Origin: Henriciella sp045287255
Lineage (GTDB): Bacteria; Pseudomonadota; Alphaproteobacteria; Caulobacterales; Hyphomonadaceae
Length of the DNA stretch: 64,000 nucleotides
Direction: 5' to 3'
Assembly: GCF_045287255.1 (NCBI RefSeq)
Contig: NZ_CP137142.1
Coordinates: forward strand, 2,914,001 to 2,978,000
Positions 1 to 7,842 of this stretch are shown here, piece after piece. Below the pieces are notes generated by a model. It searched no databases, was not told where the DNA came from, and saw only the letters and a program-made list of their open reading frames with translations. Made by a program: the position numbers and the translations under genes. Within the stretch, counting starts at the first letter, position 1. Each line of letters opens with the position of its first letter.

Positions 1-1
1 G

Positions 2-1036
2 GCGCTGGTGTCTGAACCAACGGAGGGTCAGATTGCCGAACGGTTTGTCGTCGGGGCTGCCGAATATGTCTCCCGTGGGTGGAGCGGGGTGCATAATATG
101 AGCGTCGCACCGGGCCATGCGGCCCTTCTGGAACGGCTCGACCTTGAAGATCGTATGCCGCTGCGGCTGCACAATGCCTATGACCGCGAAGGCTTTGCGA
201 TTGCCGCAGGGCGCGCGCATGAAACCCCGACCATCACCAATCGCGCGGTGAAGGTCTATATGGATGGCGCGCTCGGCTCGCGTGGGGCTTTGTTGATTTC
301 GCCTTACAGCGATCGCCCGGGCACAAGCGGCCTGTCGCTTATGGAACCAGAAGCGCTTGGCAGCTTAATGGCAGAAGCTGAAGATAATGATGTTCAACTC
401 GCCATTCATGCCATTGGTGATCTGGCCAATCGGCGCATCTTGGATGAGTTTGCCAACCAGAAAAGGCTCAGCCAACTAGTGATCCCAGAAAGCGGCGAAA
501 GAGACTACACAAACAATCGTTGGCGGATTGAGCATACACAGGTGCTGCACCCGGATGATATTGCGCGGGTTGGTGCGCTCGGCCTGATCGCCTCGATGCA
601 ACCCAGCCATGCGATTGGTGATCTTAAGTTTGCCCCTGACCGTTTGGGGATTGATCGACTGGCCGGGGCCTATGCCTGGCAGAGCCTGTTGGAGACAGGT
701 GCGATCATCGTTGGCGGGTCTGATGCTCCGGTTGAGGTTGGGACGCCGCAGATTGAGTTTTATGCCGCTGTTGCGCGCAAGGATCTGGAAGGGTTCAGCG
801 CAGAAGGTTGGCATCCTGAAGAGGCGCTGTCGCGCGAGCAAGCGCTTGCCTTATTCACCTCAGCCCCTGCCTACGCCGCCTTCATGGAAGATGACCTCGG
901 CACGATTGAGGTTGGCAAACTTGCCGATTTCGCCGTGTTCGATCGTGACCTGATGACTGTGCCAGAAGCTGAAATTCTCGATGCGGAAGTGATGATGACC
1001 GTCGTGCATGGCGAGGTCGTTTTCAAAGCTCTGTAA
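2..1036 (+). CDS. Amidohydrolase family protein (YtcJ-like), 5' end outside window
   Basis: C-terminal part of a metal-dependent amidohydrolase of the amidohydrolase_3/YtcJ type, which hydrolyses C-N bonds of small cyclic or aryl amides; the substrate cannot be told. The reading frame is open to the left edge. The GTG at position 8 is probably internal, because family members run to about 540-580 residues and roughly 200 are missing here. Numbered from that GTG, visible signatures are KVYMDGALGSRGA near 82 (family Lys region), HAIGD at 134-138 (metal ligand), RIEHTQ at 173-178 and GGSDAPVE at 236-243 (catalytic Asp). The last 50 residues form the small beta-sandwich end typical of the fold (IEVGKLADFAVFDRD). 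It ends 81 bases before cysS on the same strand. Family membership is secure; specificity is unknown. Confidence 0.85.
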   Translation, partial: ALVSEPTEGQIAERFVVGAAEYVSRGWSGVHNMSVAPGHAALLERLDLEDRMPLRLHNAYDREGFAIAAGRAHETPTITNRAVKVYMDGALGSRGALLISPYSDRPGTSGLSLMEPEALGSLMAEAEDNDVQLAIHAIGDLANRRILDEFANQKRLSQLVIPESGERDYTNNRWRIEHTQVLHPDDIARVGALGLIASMQPSHAIGDLKFAPDRLGIDRLAGAYAWQSLLETGAIIVGGSDAPVEVGTPQIEFYAAVARKDLEGFSAEGWHPEEALSREQALALFTSAPAYAAFMEDDLGTIEVGKLADFAVFDRDLMTVPEAEILDAEVMMTVVHGEVVFKAL

Positions 1037-1117
1037 TCGCCCGGCTTGCAGTGTGGTCAGGTTTGGGTAAGACGCACGGCTTAAACTCTCTGCACGTTTG
1101 ATTTTACAGGCCAGACT

Positions 1118-2503
1118 ATGACCATTCGTCTTTATGATAGCGCCGCGCGTGAAAAGCGCGTCTTCATCCCTCAGGATCCATCCCGGGTGACGATGTATGT
1201 CTGTGGGCCGACCGTCTATAATCGTGCGCATATCGGGAATTTCCGGCCCGTCATGGTGTTTGACACGCTGTTTCGCCTGCTGCGGACCACTTATGGCGAG
1301 GATGCGGTCATCTATGCCCGCAATGTCACCGATATTGAGGACAAGATTATCGCGGCCTCTCAGGAGACCGGGGAGTCGATAGAGGCGATCACGCAGAAAT
1401 ATGCCGCGATCTATGCTGAGGATGCTGCGGCGGTGAATGCCCTAGCCCCAACCATCGTGCCGTGGGCGACCGAGCATGTTGGCGAGATGCTGGACATTAT
1501 CGAAGCGCTGGAGCGCAAGGGCTATGCCTATGCGACCGATGCGGGCGTGTTCTTCAACGTGCCGCAGATGAGCGATTATGGTCGCCTGTCCGGGCGCAAG
1601 CTTGAGGATAATGAAGCCGGCGCGCGGGTTGAGGTCGACCTTGGCAAGCGCAATCCGGCTGATTTTGCCCTATGGAAGTTTGCCAAGCCGGGTGAGCCGG
1701 AAGATGCGACCTGGGACAGCAAGTGGGGCAAAGGGCGCCCGGGCTGGCACATTGAGTGTTCGGCCATGGCGGCCAAGCATCTGGGTAAGACGATCGACAT
1801 TCATGGCGGCGGGATCGACCTGCAATTCCCGCATCACGAGAATGAAATCGCGCAGAGCGAGTGCGCCCACGGCCAGACCATGGCGAACTATTGGATGCAT
1901 AATGGCTTCCTCGATATGGCTGGCGAAAAAATGTCGAAATCGCTCGGCAATGTCGTTCTGCTGAATGATCTGCTTGAGGATTGGGATGGGGAAGTGATCC
2001 GCTTTGCCATGCTGAGCGGGCATTATCGCGCGCCGCTGGACTGGACGGGTGACTTGCTGGAACAGGCCAAAACGACATTGGGCCGGGTCTATGGCGCGCT
2101 GCGCCGGGTCTGGGACTATGAGGGCGGCAAGGCGCGAGATAAAGGTGTGCTCAAGGCATTGCAAGATGACCTCAATACGCCGATTGCGCTGGCGGAACTG
2201 TCCAGGCTGGCGGGCGAGGCCAATGGGGCTGCCGATCGCAAGGACGAGGCCGGCATGGCAGAAGCACGTGCCAATCTGCTCGCGGCAGGGAGGTTACTCG
2301 GCTTGCTGACCAAAACTCCAGCACAATGGGAACAGGGCGGTGATAGCGATGAGAATGCCCGGATTGATGCCTTGGTAGCGGCGCGTGACGCGGCGCGCGC
2401 CAATAAGGATTGGGCCGAAGCTGACCGTTTGCGCGATGTCCTGAAAGCTGAAGGCATTGAGATCATGGACGGGGCGGGCGGCGCGACCTGGCGGCGGGTC
2501 TAA
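1118..2503 (+). CDS. cysS: Cysteinyl-tRNA synthetase
   Basis: Class I aminoacyl-tRNA synthetase that charges tRNA-Cys with cysteine in the cytosol. At 461 residues it has the usual bacterial length. The zinc-ligand Cys29 lies in VCGPTVYN, the HIGH motif reads HIGN at 38-41, a further Cys/His zinc region follows (HIECS and HHENE), and the KMSKS loop is at 271-275. The C-terminal DALR-like helical part and a final zinc-free tail (EIMDGAGGATWRRV) are intact. The ATG start has a weak CAGG-type ribosome site. The gene stands alone between an amidohydrolase and an SDR gene, with separate leaders on both sides. Confidence 0.97.
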   Translation: MTIRLYDSAAREKRVFIPQDPSRVTMYVCGPTVYNRAHIGNFRPVMVFDTLFRLLRTTYGEDAVIYARNVTDIEDKIIAASQETGESIEAITQKYAAIYAEDAAAVNALAPTIVPWATEHVGEMLDIIEALERKGYAYATDAGVFFNVPQMSDYGRLSGRKLEDNEAGARVEVDLGKRNPADFALWKFAKPGEPEDATWDSKWGKGRPGWHIECSAMAAKHLGKTIDIHGGGIDLQFPHHENEIAQSECAHGQTMANYWMHNGFLDMAGEKMSKSLGNVVLLNDLLEDWDGEVIRFAMLSGHYRAPLDWTGDLLEQAKTTLGRVYGALRRVWDYEGGKARDKGVLKALQDDLNTPIALAELSRLAGEANGAADRKDEAGMAEARANLLAAGRLLGLLTKTPAQWEQGGDSDENARIDALVAARDAARANKDWAEADRLRDVLKAEGIEIMDGAGGATWRRV

Positions 2504-2544
2504 ACGAACTGTTTAGCCCCCCTTCTTGCCTATTCGACAAATAA

Positions 2545-2559
2545 GTTCCAAAAAGGAAC
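2545..2559. promoter_or_regulatory. Inverted repeat GTTCC-N5-GGAAC upstream of SDR gene
   Basis: Perfect 5-bp arms around an A-tract (AGTTCCAAAAAGGAACC with flanks), 30 bases before the start of the SDR gene and 41 bases after the cysS stop. The symmetry and A/T centre resemble operators of HxlR/DUF24-type or other winged-helix dimers, which is inference only. No regulator gene lies next to it. It is too short and lacks a following U-run, so it is not a convincing cysS terminator. Confidence 0.45.
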
Positions 2560-2589
2560 CATAGGTTGGATATCTGGAAGGACGACATC

Positions 2590-3354
2590 ATGAAACCCGT
2601 TTGTCTTGTGATCGGCGCTGGTGCCGGCATCGGTGGCACAGTCGGCGCGAAGTTTGCACGCGAGGGCTATCATGCCGTGCTGTGTCGGCGCAGCGATGAG
2701 GACGGCCTCAATAAGCTCGTTGAAGGCATTAGGAGCGAAGGCGGTGAGGCAACCGGCTTCCTGATGAATGCGCTGGATGAGAGCTCAATTGAAGACCGTG
2801 TTGCTCATGTTGAGAAAGAGATCGGGCCGATTGAGGTCGTGATCTATAATCTCGGGGCGCAGATTGGCGATCGCACGCTGGCGGACACGTCTTACAAGGC
2901 TTTCGAAATGGGTTGGCGGTTGGCCACATTTGGCCTGTTTCGTCTCGCCAAAACGGTCACGCCATACATGGAGGAGCGCGGCGGCGGTAAAATCCTTGTC
3001 ACCTCGGCAACCGCCTCTGTACGCGGCAATGCCGGGCAACACTCCCATGCTGCAGCGATGGGCGGACGCCGCCTGCTGTGCCAGACGCTGAATGCGCAAT
3101 TTGCCTCTAAGGGGATCCATGTGGCCCATATTATTGTCGACGGCGCCGTGGATGCGCCCGATACGCTGGGCAAGATGCTCGGGCCAGAGCTGTTCCAGAA
3201 GCTGCGGGACACGCGTGGGGCGCAGGATGGATTGCTTCAACCGGAAAAGATGGCAGAAACATACTATCACATTGCCCAGCAGCATCGATCGGTATGGACC
3301 CATGAACTTGACCTACGCTCTTACTCAGACACAGCCTGGTGGAACCACGACTAG
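2590..3354 (+). CDS. Short-chain dehydrogenase/reductase-like protein lacking the catalytic Tyr/Lys
   Basis: A 254-residue Rossmann-fold protein of the SDR superfamily. The nucleotide-binding turn GAGAGIG is at 10-15 and the YNLGA (NAG-like) motif at 86-90. The Ser region TSATAS is at 138-143, but the expected YxxxK reads HAAAM, with His153 and Met157 at the Tyr and Lys positions. Classical SDR chemistry is therefore doubtful; it may bind NAD(P) without reducing substrates, or use other residues. The ATG at 2590 is preferred because AAGGA ends 7 bases upstream; a TTG at 2566 is also open. The 3' end overlaps the next gene by 53 bases. A palindrome at 2545-2559 may control it. Confidence 0.8.
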   Translation: MKPVCLVIGAGAGIGGTVGAKFAREGYHAVLCRRSDEDGLNKLVEGIRSEGGEATGFLMNALDESSIEDRVAHVEKEIGPIEVVIYNLGAQIGDRTLADTSYKAFEMGWRLATFGLFRLAKTVTPYMEERGGGKILVTSATASVRGNAGQHSHAAAMGGRRLLCQTLNAQFASKGIHVAHIIVDGAVDAPDTLGKMLGPELFQKLRDTRGAQDGLLQPEKMAETYYHIAQQHRSVWTHELDLRSYSDTAWWNHD

Positions 3355-3910
3355 CTGGACGGCCGGGATCAAAGCAGCGTTTCTGCTTCTGGCGGCTGCG
3401 GTTTTGGTCGCCTGTCAGAGTGCGCCGCAGCCAGAAGGCGGTGTGATCTATCTGGTGCGTCATGCCGAGAAGGTAACCGATGGCGGGGCGATGGTTGTTG
3501 ATGATCCAAAGGACCCGCCATTGACCGCAGCAGGCGCTGTGCGAGCTGAAACGCTGGCCGTGCTGTTGGGGGAGGCCGGGATCACGCAGGTCTGGTCAAC
3601 GGACTATATCCGGACACGCGATACGGCAGCGCCACTGGCCAAGGCCCTTGGCCTTGAGATCAGCTTGTATGACCCGCGTGATCTTACAGGCTTTGCAGAG
3701 ATCCTAAAAGCGCAATCGGGTGAGATGGCTGTCGTCGTCGGGCACTCGAACACGACGCCCACCCTTGTTGAGGCGCTTGGCGGGGATGGTGGGTCACCGA
3801 TTGATGAGGCCGCTGAATATGATCGCCTATACGTCGTCGACCTGCGCGCAGGGACGAGCGAGATCCGGCGCTATGGCGCGCTGTATAGAAGCGGTATGGG
3901 CGCGGATTGA
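3302..3910 (+). CDS. Histidine phosphatase (phosphoglycerate mutase-like) lipoprotein
   Basis: Branch-1 histidine phosphatase superfamily protein, predicted to be exported and lipid-anchored. After a short polar N-terminus comes a hydrophobic stretch ending in LVAC, a plausible lipobox (Cys near 35). The nucleophile motif is LVRHAEK, and a second conserved His is in VVGHSNTTP; LTAAGAVRAETLA is also typical. It is 202 residues long. The ATG at 3302 lies inside the 3' end of the SDR gene in another frame; earlier in-frame codons would overlap far more. It is probably co-transcribed with the SDR gene. The substrate is unknown; related proteins act on small phosphate esters. The convergent DUF3617 gene stops 4 bases beyond it. 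Confidence 0.8.
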   Translation: MNLTYALTQTQPGGTTTSWTAGIKAAFLLLAAAVLVACQSAPQPEGGVIYLVRHAEKVTDGGAMVVDDPKDPPLTAAGAVRAETLAVLLGEAGITQVWSTDYIRTRDTAAPLAKALGLEISLYDPRDLTGFAEILKAQSGEMAVVVGHSNTTPTLVEALGGDGGSPIDEAAEYDRLYVVDLRAGTSEIRRYGALYRSGMGAD

Positions 3911-3913
3911 AGC

Positions 3914-4354
3914 CTATTCCGTGCAGGGACCGACCCGGCTGGCAATCACCTTCATTTTGGCATCCATCAAGCCGGCTGTGCCAGCATCCAGTTTGATGTC
4001 GCCATCCATCGAGAAGCCAGTTGTCTGATGAGTCATGACGATAGAGGCCGCTGAGAGCGCCTGATCCGGACAAACCATATCGAAAGATACCGTGTTTGCT
4101 GTCTGGGTAACATTTGAGGAGGTGCATTCTGCCCCGCCAGCAAACTCCTGCGCGAGATCTGTTGGCTCGAGTCTGGTTTCCCAGGGCTGCATACAGGAAG
4201 ACTCGGACTCCACAATCGGATCGATTGGCAGGTCGGGTACGGTCATGGTGATCGTGTAGGTCCATTCTCCTGTTTCGAACTCAACCGGTTCAGCAGAGGC
4301 GGTCCCCATCAAGCCACCCAGTATCAAAACAGCACTCAGATATTTATATTTCAT
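3914..4354 (-). CDS. DUF3617 domain-containing exported protein
   Basis: A 146-residue periplasmic protein with a clear signal peptide (KYKYLSAVLILGGLMGTASA, cut near residue 21). The mature part begins GEWTYTITMTVPDLP and carries Cys residues spaced as in DUF3617 proteins (SSCMQPWE, AECTSSNV, MVCPDQ, VGPCTE), probably forming disulfides. No function is established for this family. The start at 4354 is favoured by a textbook AGGAGG seven bases upstream; a longer open frame to 4795 runs through the ExoD start region and has no support. It is divergent from exoD and convergent with the phosphatase gene. Confidence 0.82.
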   Translation of the reverse strand: MKYKYLSAVLILGGLMGTASAEPVEFETGEWTYTITMTVPDLPIDPIVESESSCMQPWETRLEPTDLAQEFAGGAECTSSNVTQTANTVSFDMVCPDQALSAASIVMTHQTTGFSMDGDIKLDAGTAGLMDAKMKVIASRVGPCTE

Positions 4355-4471
4355 AGGGGCCTCCTTTGGGTCCGATCCAGTTTGCCTATAAAATGTCTGT
4401 TCGCATACCCCTTGCGGGGCATATCCCGGCTTTTGATGGACACGGCGCTGGTTTGAGGGCAGGGGTGAGAG

Positions 4472-5065
4472 ATGGAAAACGTTCACAATCTGCAATCTCT
4501 GCTGAAATCCTTGTGCACACAGACCACGGGTGAAACCGTTTCGGTTGGAGACTTGCTGAATGCTGTTGGGCGGCGCTCTTATGGTCCGGTGATCCTGTTG
4601 CTTGGCTTTATTGCGATTAGCCCGCTGACCCTTGTGCCGGGGGCAAACTCTCTGGTTGCCGTGGTCATCCTGATTTTTGCGCTGCAGATGGTGATCGGGC
4701 GGGCCTATCCATGGTTGCCGAAAAAGGCATTGGAATTTTCCTTTCCACGGAAACACTTGCTGGCCGGAGCTGAAGCGCTCGACAAGCATGCCCATACGGT
4801 CGATCAGTTGCTCAAACCGCGCTTCACGTTTTTAACGCGTGCGCCGTTTGTGCAGCTTGTTGCGCTCGCGCTGGTTGGGGCGGCTCTGGTGACGATCCCG
4901 CTTTCTTTCATTCCGCTGGGGCCTGTTCTGCCGAGCCTGACCGTGTTGCTGTTTGGTCTCGCGATTACGGCGCGGGATGGGTTTTTGCTGGTTTTGGCGG
5001 GCGCGACATTGGTCGGCGCGGTTCTGCTGATGATCCGGGCGTGGTCTGTTCTACCGTTCGTGTAA
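4472..5065 (+). CDS. ExoD-family membrane protein
   Basis: A 197-residue inner-membrane protein of the exopolysaccharide synthesis ExoD family. The N-terminal half has the family pattern GDLLNAVGRRSYGPVILLLGF followed by SPLTLVPGANS, and four or so membrane segments occur around 45-75 and 120-195. ExoD of rhizobia affects exopolysaccharide and alkaline tolerance, but its biochemical role is not known. GGGGTGAGAG precedes the ATG as ribosome site. It faces the DUF3617 gene across a 117-base divergent promoter region and is followed 37 bases later by an Fe-S scaffold gene. Confidence 0.85.
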   Translation: MENVHNLQSLLKSLCTQTTGETVSVGDLLNAVGRRSYGPVILLLGFIAISPLTLVPGANSLVAVVILIFALQMVIGRAYPWLPKKALEFSFPRKHLLAGAEALDKHAHTVDQLLKPRFTFLTRAPFVQLVALALVGAALVTIPLSFIPLGPVLPSLTVLLFGLAITARDGFLLVLAGATLVGAVLLMIRAWSVLPFV

Positions 5066-5102
5066 GCTTGATTTTATCGCTTTAAACGCCGACATCATCG
5101 CC

Positions 5103-5558
5103 ATGGCTGATCTTTACCACAATCGTATTCTCGAACTGGCCGCAGATATCCCGCATCTGGGACATCTGGATGAGGCGCATGGCTCTGCGACCAAGCTGGC
5201 GCGGATTTGCGGATCAACGGTTCGGGTGGATGTCACCCTGTCAGAGGATGGTCAGACAGTGACGGCGATTGCGGTTGATCCAAAAGCCTGCGCACTTGGT
5301 CAGGCGGCCACAGCGATCCTTGCCGAACATGCCGTTGGAGCCAGCGTCGAAGATATCCGCGTGGCGCGCGATGGTCTGCATGCGATGCTCAAGGACGGGG
5401 CTGAACCGCCACGTGGGGCGTTCTGGGAATTGCGCCATCTTGAAGGGGTGCGCGATTATCCCCCGCGCCATGCCTCCACCATGTTAGCGTTTGAGGCGGT
5501 TCTGGAAGCCATTGAAGCGGCGCGTGAAGCGCTTGGTCTGGAAGCCGTTGCCTCTTAA
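5103..5558 (+). CDS. Iron-sulfur cluster assembly scaffold-like protein (SufU/NifU-N fold)
   Basis: A 151-residue cytosolic protein of the IscU/SufU/NifU-N family. Two of the usual cluster-ligand cysteines are visible (ARICGSTVRVD and DPKACALGQ). The third position, normally Cys in an RxKCA-like segment, reads RHASTML, so only two of three ligands remain. The same change is common, as far as I recall, in an alphaproteobacterial subgroup. It may carry or modulate clusters differently from canonical scaffolds. Its stop overlaps by 4 bases the stop of the convergent membrane-protein gene. Family assignment is good; function is inferred. Confidence 0.82.
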   Translation: MADLYHNRILELAADIPHLGHLDEAHGSATKLARICGSTVRVDVTLSEDGQTVTAIAVDPKACALGQAATAILAEHAVGASVEDIRVARDGLHAMLKDGAEPPRGAFWELRHLEGVRDYPPRHASTMLAFEAVLEAIEAAREALGLEAVAS

Positions 5559-6625
5559 GGGGTTGCGTCAGCGACCAGTTCAGGTTTGGGGAGCGGGGCT
5601 GTCAGGGCTGTGCGAAGCGCGGCTGTGGCGATTTCAGCCTCGGCCAGATACCAGGCCAGCGTTGCCGGGTGATCGCTGAGCAGGCCGCCTGTGCCCCCTG
5701 CTGGATTGCTGATCATGAGGGGATTGAAAGCGGCAGCGCGCCGCCAGGCTTTCAGGGCCGTATCACGGGCCTCTGCGGCTTCGCGCGTGGCGACCAGTTC
5801 AGGTTGGGCCAACAGGGTTGCGTTAAGTAGTTCTGCGGCGGCTTGCGCATGGGCGCGAGCCACATATACGGCCTCAATATCAGCGCGGGAGGCTGGCCAG
5901 CCATCGGCCATTTCGGCTTGCGTACGCAGGGCTGCCTGATTGTCAGCCGCCCATGCTGTGAACAGGTCAAGTTCCTGGGTCAGCGGCTCAAGCCCTGCCG
6001 GGGCGGCCGCCAGACCACGGGACAGGCGACCTTCATACCGCAGCAGCGCTTCAGCGGCGGCATGCATGCGTGGCCCGGTTTCGGTATCGCTGGCCGGGGC
6101 GAGCAGACGACCAGCCGCCATCAGGTCCGCATCCGGGGCGAGGGCGGCAGGTCGGACATTTTGGGCGGTTAGTAACATATAATCTGACAGGGCTGAGCCA
6201 AGGCCCTCCTGCCAGGCCGGAAGCGCATTCAAGCGCGCCTGTGGATGCCAGAACGGGCGATCAATGGCCCAGCCTGGCCCAGTGACTTCCCGGCCAATCA
6301 GGGTCAGTGCAGTGCCCGCCTGCGGGGAGGTCCAGGCAGCTTCAGCGGCGAGCGTGATCGGCGCGCTGTTCACCTTATGGGAGAGAACCACCATCAATGG
6401 ATAGCCACCGAGCAGCGCGAAAATGATGGACAGCCGGGTGAGAAAGATCATCCGTTGCCAGAGGTTGGAGGCTTTCTGCATCAACGGGCTGGGCTCAGCG
6501 TCTTCGAGATAGGCGACAGGCAGGCCAGAGCCGAGCAGGGTGACCACCGCTTCACGATCATTGTCCGGAACCGGCATGTTGGCTGTTTCAGCATATGCAG
6601 GATGGACTTTTTGGAGCGCTGTCAT
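5555..6625 (-). CDS. Single-pass membrane protein, possibly DUF2333-like
   Basis: A 356-residue protein with a cytosolic N-terminus (about 60 residues), one membrane segment near 61-82 (MIFLTRLSIIFALLGGYPLM) and a large alanine-rich, mainly helical periplasmic part. The segment GPGWAIDRPFWHPQARLNA with a following LGSALSDYML is reminiscent of DUF2333 proteins, and LLSDHPATLAWYLAEAEI near the end looks conserved, but I am not certain of the family. No enzymatic motif is visible. It is transcribed alone; its stop overlaps the scaffold gene by 4 bases. Confidence 0.6.
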   Translation of the reverse strand: MTALQKVHPAYAETANMPVPDNDREAVVTLLGSGLPVAYLEDAEPSPLMQKASNLWQRMIFLTRLSIIFALLGGYPLMVVLSHKVNSAPITLAAEAAWTSPQAGTALTLIGREVTGPGWAIDRPFWHPQARLNALPAWQEGLGSALSDYMLLTAQNVRPAALAPDADLMAAGRLLAPASDTETGPRMHAAAEALLRYEGRLSRGLAAAPAGLEPLTQELDLFTAWAADNQAALRTQAEMADGWPASRADIEAVYVARAHAQAAAELLNATLLAQPELVATREAAEARDTALKAWRRAAAFNPLMISNPAGGTGGLLSDHPATLAWYLAEAEIATAALRTALTAPLPKPELVADATP

Positions 6626-6712
6626 GGGAGGCCTGTTCTGTTTTTCGCATCTAGGCGCGAGAATTGACGCGTTAGCAAGTTATTAACATTTAAAAAAAGG
6701 CAAGAACGGGGC

Positions 6713-6736
6713 CAACTGCTGTATTTTATGCAGTTG
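6713..6736. terminator. Hairpin downstream of the M23 peptidase operon
   Basis: Perfect 7-bp arms CAACTGC and GCAGTTG around a 10-base A/T-rich loop, lying 36 bases beyond the M23 stop on the minus strand. A run of seven T (minus strand) follows only after about 14 more bases, so it is a weak or non-canonical terminator; it could instead be an operator for the gene starting at 6625. Confidence 0.35.
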
Positions 6737-6771
6737 CGGATGCGTAATGAATAAGGAAAAGGCCTTATTGG

Positions 6772-7842
6772 TTACTCAATGATTTCAAAATCGTCTGGAA
6801 TTGTTGGGATCGACGCGATGGAAATCGAATCATCAATCACTTCCTCACCGCGCCCGGATTCGCGGCGCGCATAAGCTTCGACCAAAGACATGTAAGGCGG
6901 GGCGTGGGTATAGCTTGCCGCTTCTGTTGGGACTTTGATTTCGAAATGCAGGTGGAAGGTCGTCGGTGTGCCGCCAAAATCGTTTGAGATATAGCCAAGG
7001 GTCTGGCCTTCGGTGACGGTATCGAGTTCTGCGATTTCGAGCCGAGCCATATTCAGGTGGATATAATTGTAGAGGATACCGCTATCGCCGCGCAGGCGAA
7101 CCCAGTACGGGCCGATATACTCAATCAGGCCGGGTTCGACCGCGACAGCCTCATACAGTGTACGATCTGCGGGGGAGACACGGCGGAGCTCATTGCAGCC
7201 CTCAGGCGTGCCGACGCGAATATCCTGTCCCTGATGGACTTTATTTGTCGGGCAGAGTGGCGTGTTGCGGGTTCTGGAGCGTTTCTCACAGAAATTGTCC
7301 TGCCAGGGATAGTCGTAATTGCGCGGATCACATTGGTCCCCGCCGCCAATGCCGCCACCAAAGCGCCAGACCATGGATTGCAGATAGGCCGGGGCATCCT
7401 TGACCGGGAAGGTAATATCCGGGGCATAAACGGTTGTGTTCGTCGTTCCGGTTCCGGAACCGGGGATCAGGTCGCCAGCCGGGCGATACTGGAATTTGAT
7501 CGGGAGGGGTTCGGGTTCCGGCTCTGGGGCTGGGGGCGTTGGGTCGGGATCTGGGGTGGGCTGCTCAGGGTCCGGCTCCGGAGTTGGGTTGACAGGGTCA
7601 GGTTCAGGATCGGCCGGACCCGGATCAGGATCTGGTTCGGTAATCTCAATAGGCGGCGTTGGATCGGGTTCGCCTTCATTATACGGGTCAGTGACCGGCT
7701 CACTCGGCGGTGGCGGACCCGGTGCACCCGGCGGGGTCGGTTCAATGTCACGGCGGCCATCGCCGGGATAGCGGATCAGGTCGCCACAAGCGGTCAGGCC
7801 CAGCAGCAGACCCGCGATAAGAACCCCTTCTATCCGTCGCAT
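6772..7842 (-). CDS. M23 (LytM-type) metallopeptidase lipoprotein with proline-rich spacer
   Basis: Predicted lipoprotein endopeptidase acting on peptidoglycan cross-links. Signal with lipobox LTAC (Cys19), then a proline/acid-rich spacer at about 34-116 made of PEPDP-like repeats, then the peptidase domain to about residue 325. Zinc ligands His203 and Asp207 (HQGQD), His262 and HLH at 297-299 are all present, so it is probably active, unlike EnvC-type degenerate members. The central region has four Cys that could pair. The ATG abuts the stop of the upstream gene (TAG then ATG, no gap), showing translation coupling. It is the last gene of the minus-strand operon that begins with a subtilase. 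Confidence 0.88.
   Translation of the reverse strand: MRRIEGVLIAGLLLGLTACGDLIRYPGDGRRDIEPTPPGAPGPPPPSEPVTDPYNEGEPDPTPPIEITEPDPDPGPADPEPDPVNPTPEPDPEQPTPDPDPTPPAPEPEPEPLPIKFQYRPAGDLIPGSGTGTTNTTVYAPDITFPVKDAPAYLQSMVWRFGGGIGGGDQCDPRNYDYPWQDNFCEKRSRTRNTPLCPTNKVHQGQDIRVGTPEGCNELRRVSPADRTLYEAVAVEPGLIEYIGPYWVRLRGDSGILYNYIHLNMARLEIAELDTVTEGQTLGYISNDFGGTPTTFHLHFEIKVPTEAASYTHAPPYMSLVEAYARRESGRGEEVIDDSISIASIPTIPDDFEIIE
7495..7743 (-). repeat. Degenerate repeats coding a Pro/Asp/Glu spacer
   Basis: Low-complexity stretch inside the M23 gene in which codons for Pro, Asp and Glu recur in short units (EPDP, PTPDPDP, PEPEPEP). It gives the protein a stiff, acidic linker between the lipid anchor and the peptidase domain and creates long spurious frames on the opposite strand. 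Confidence 0.75.
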
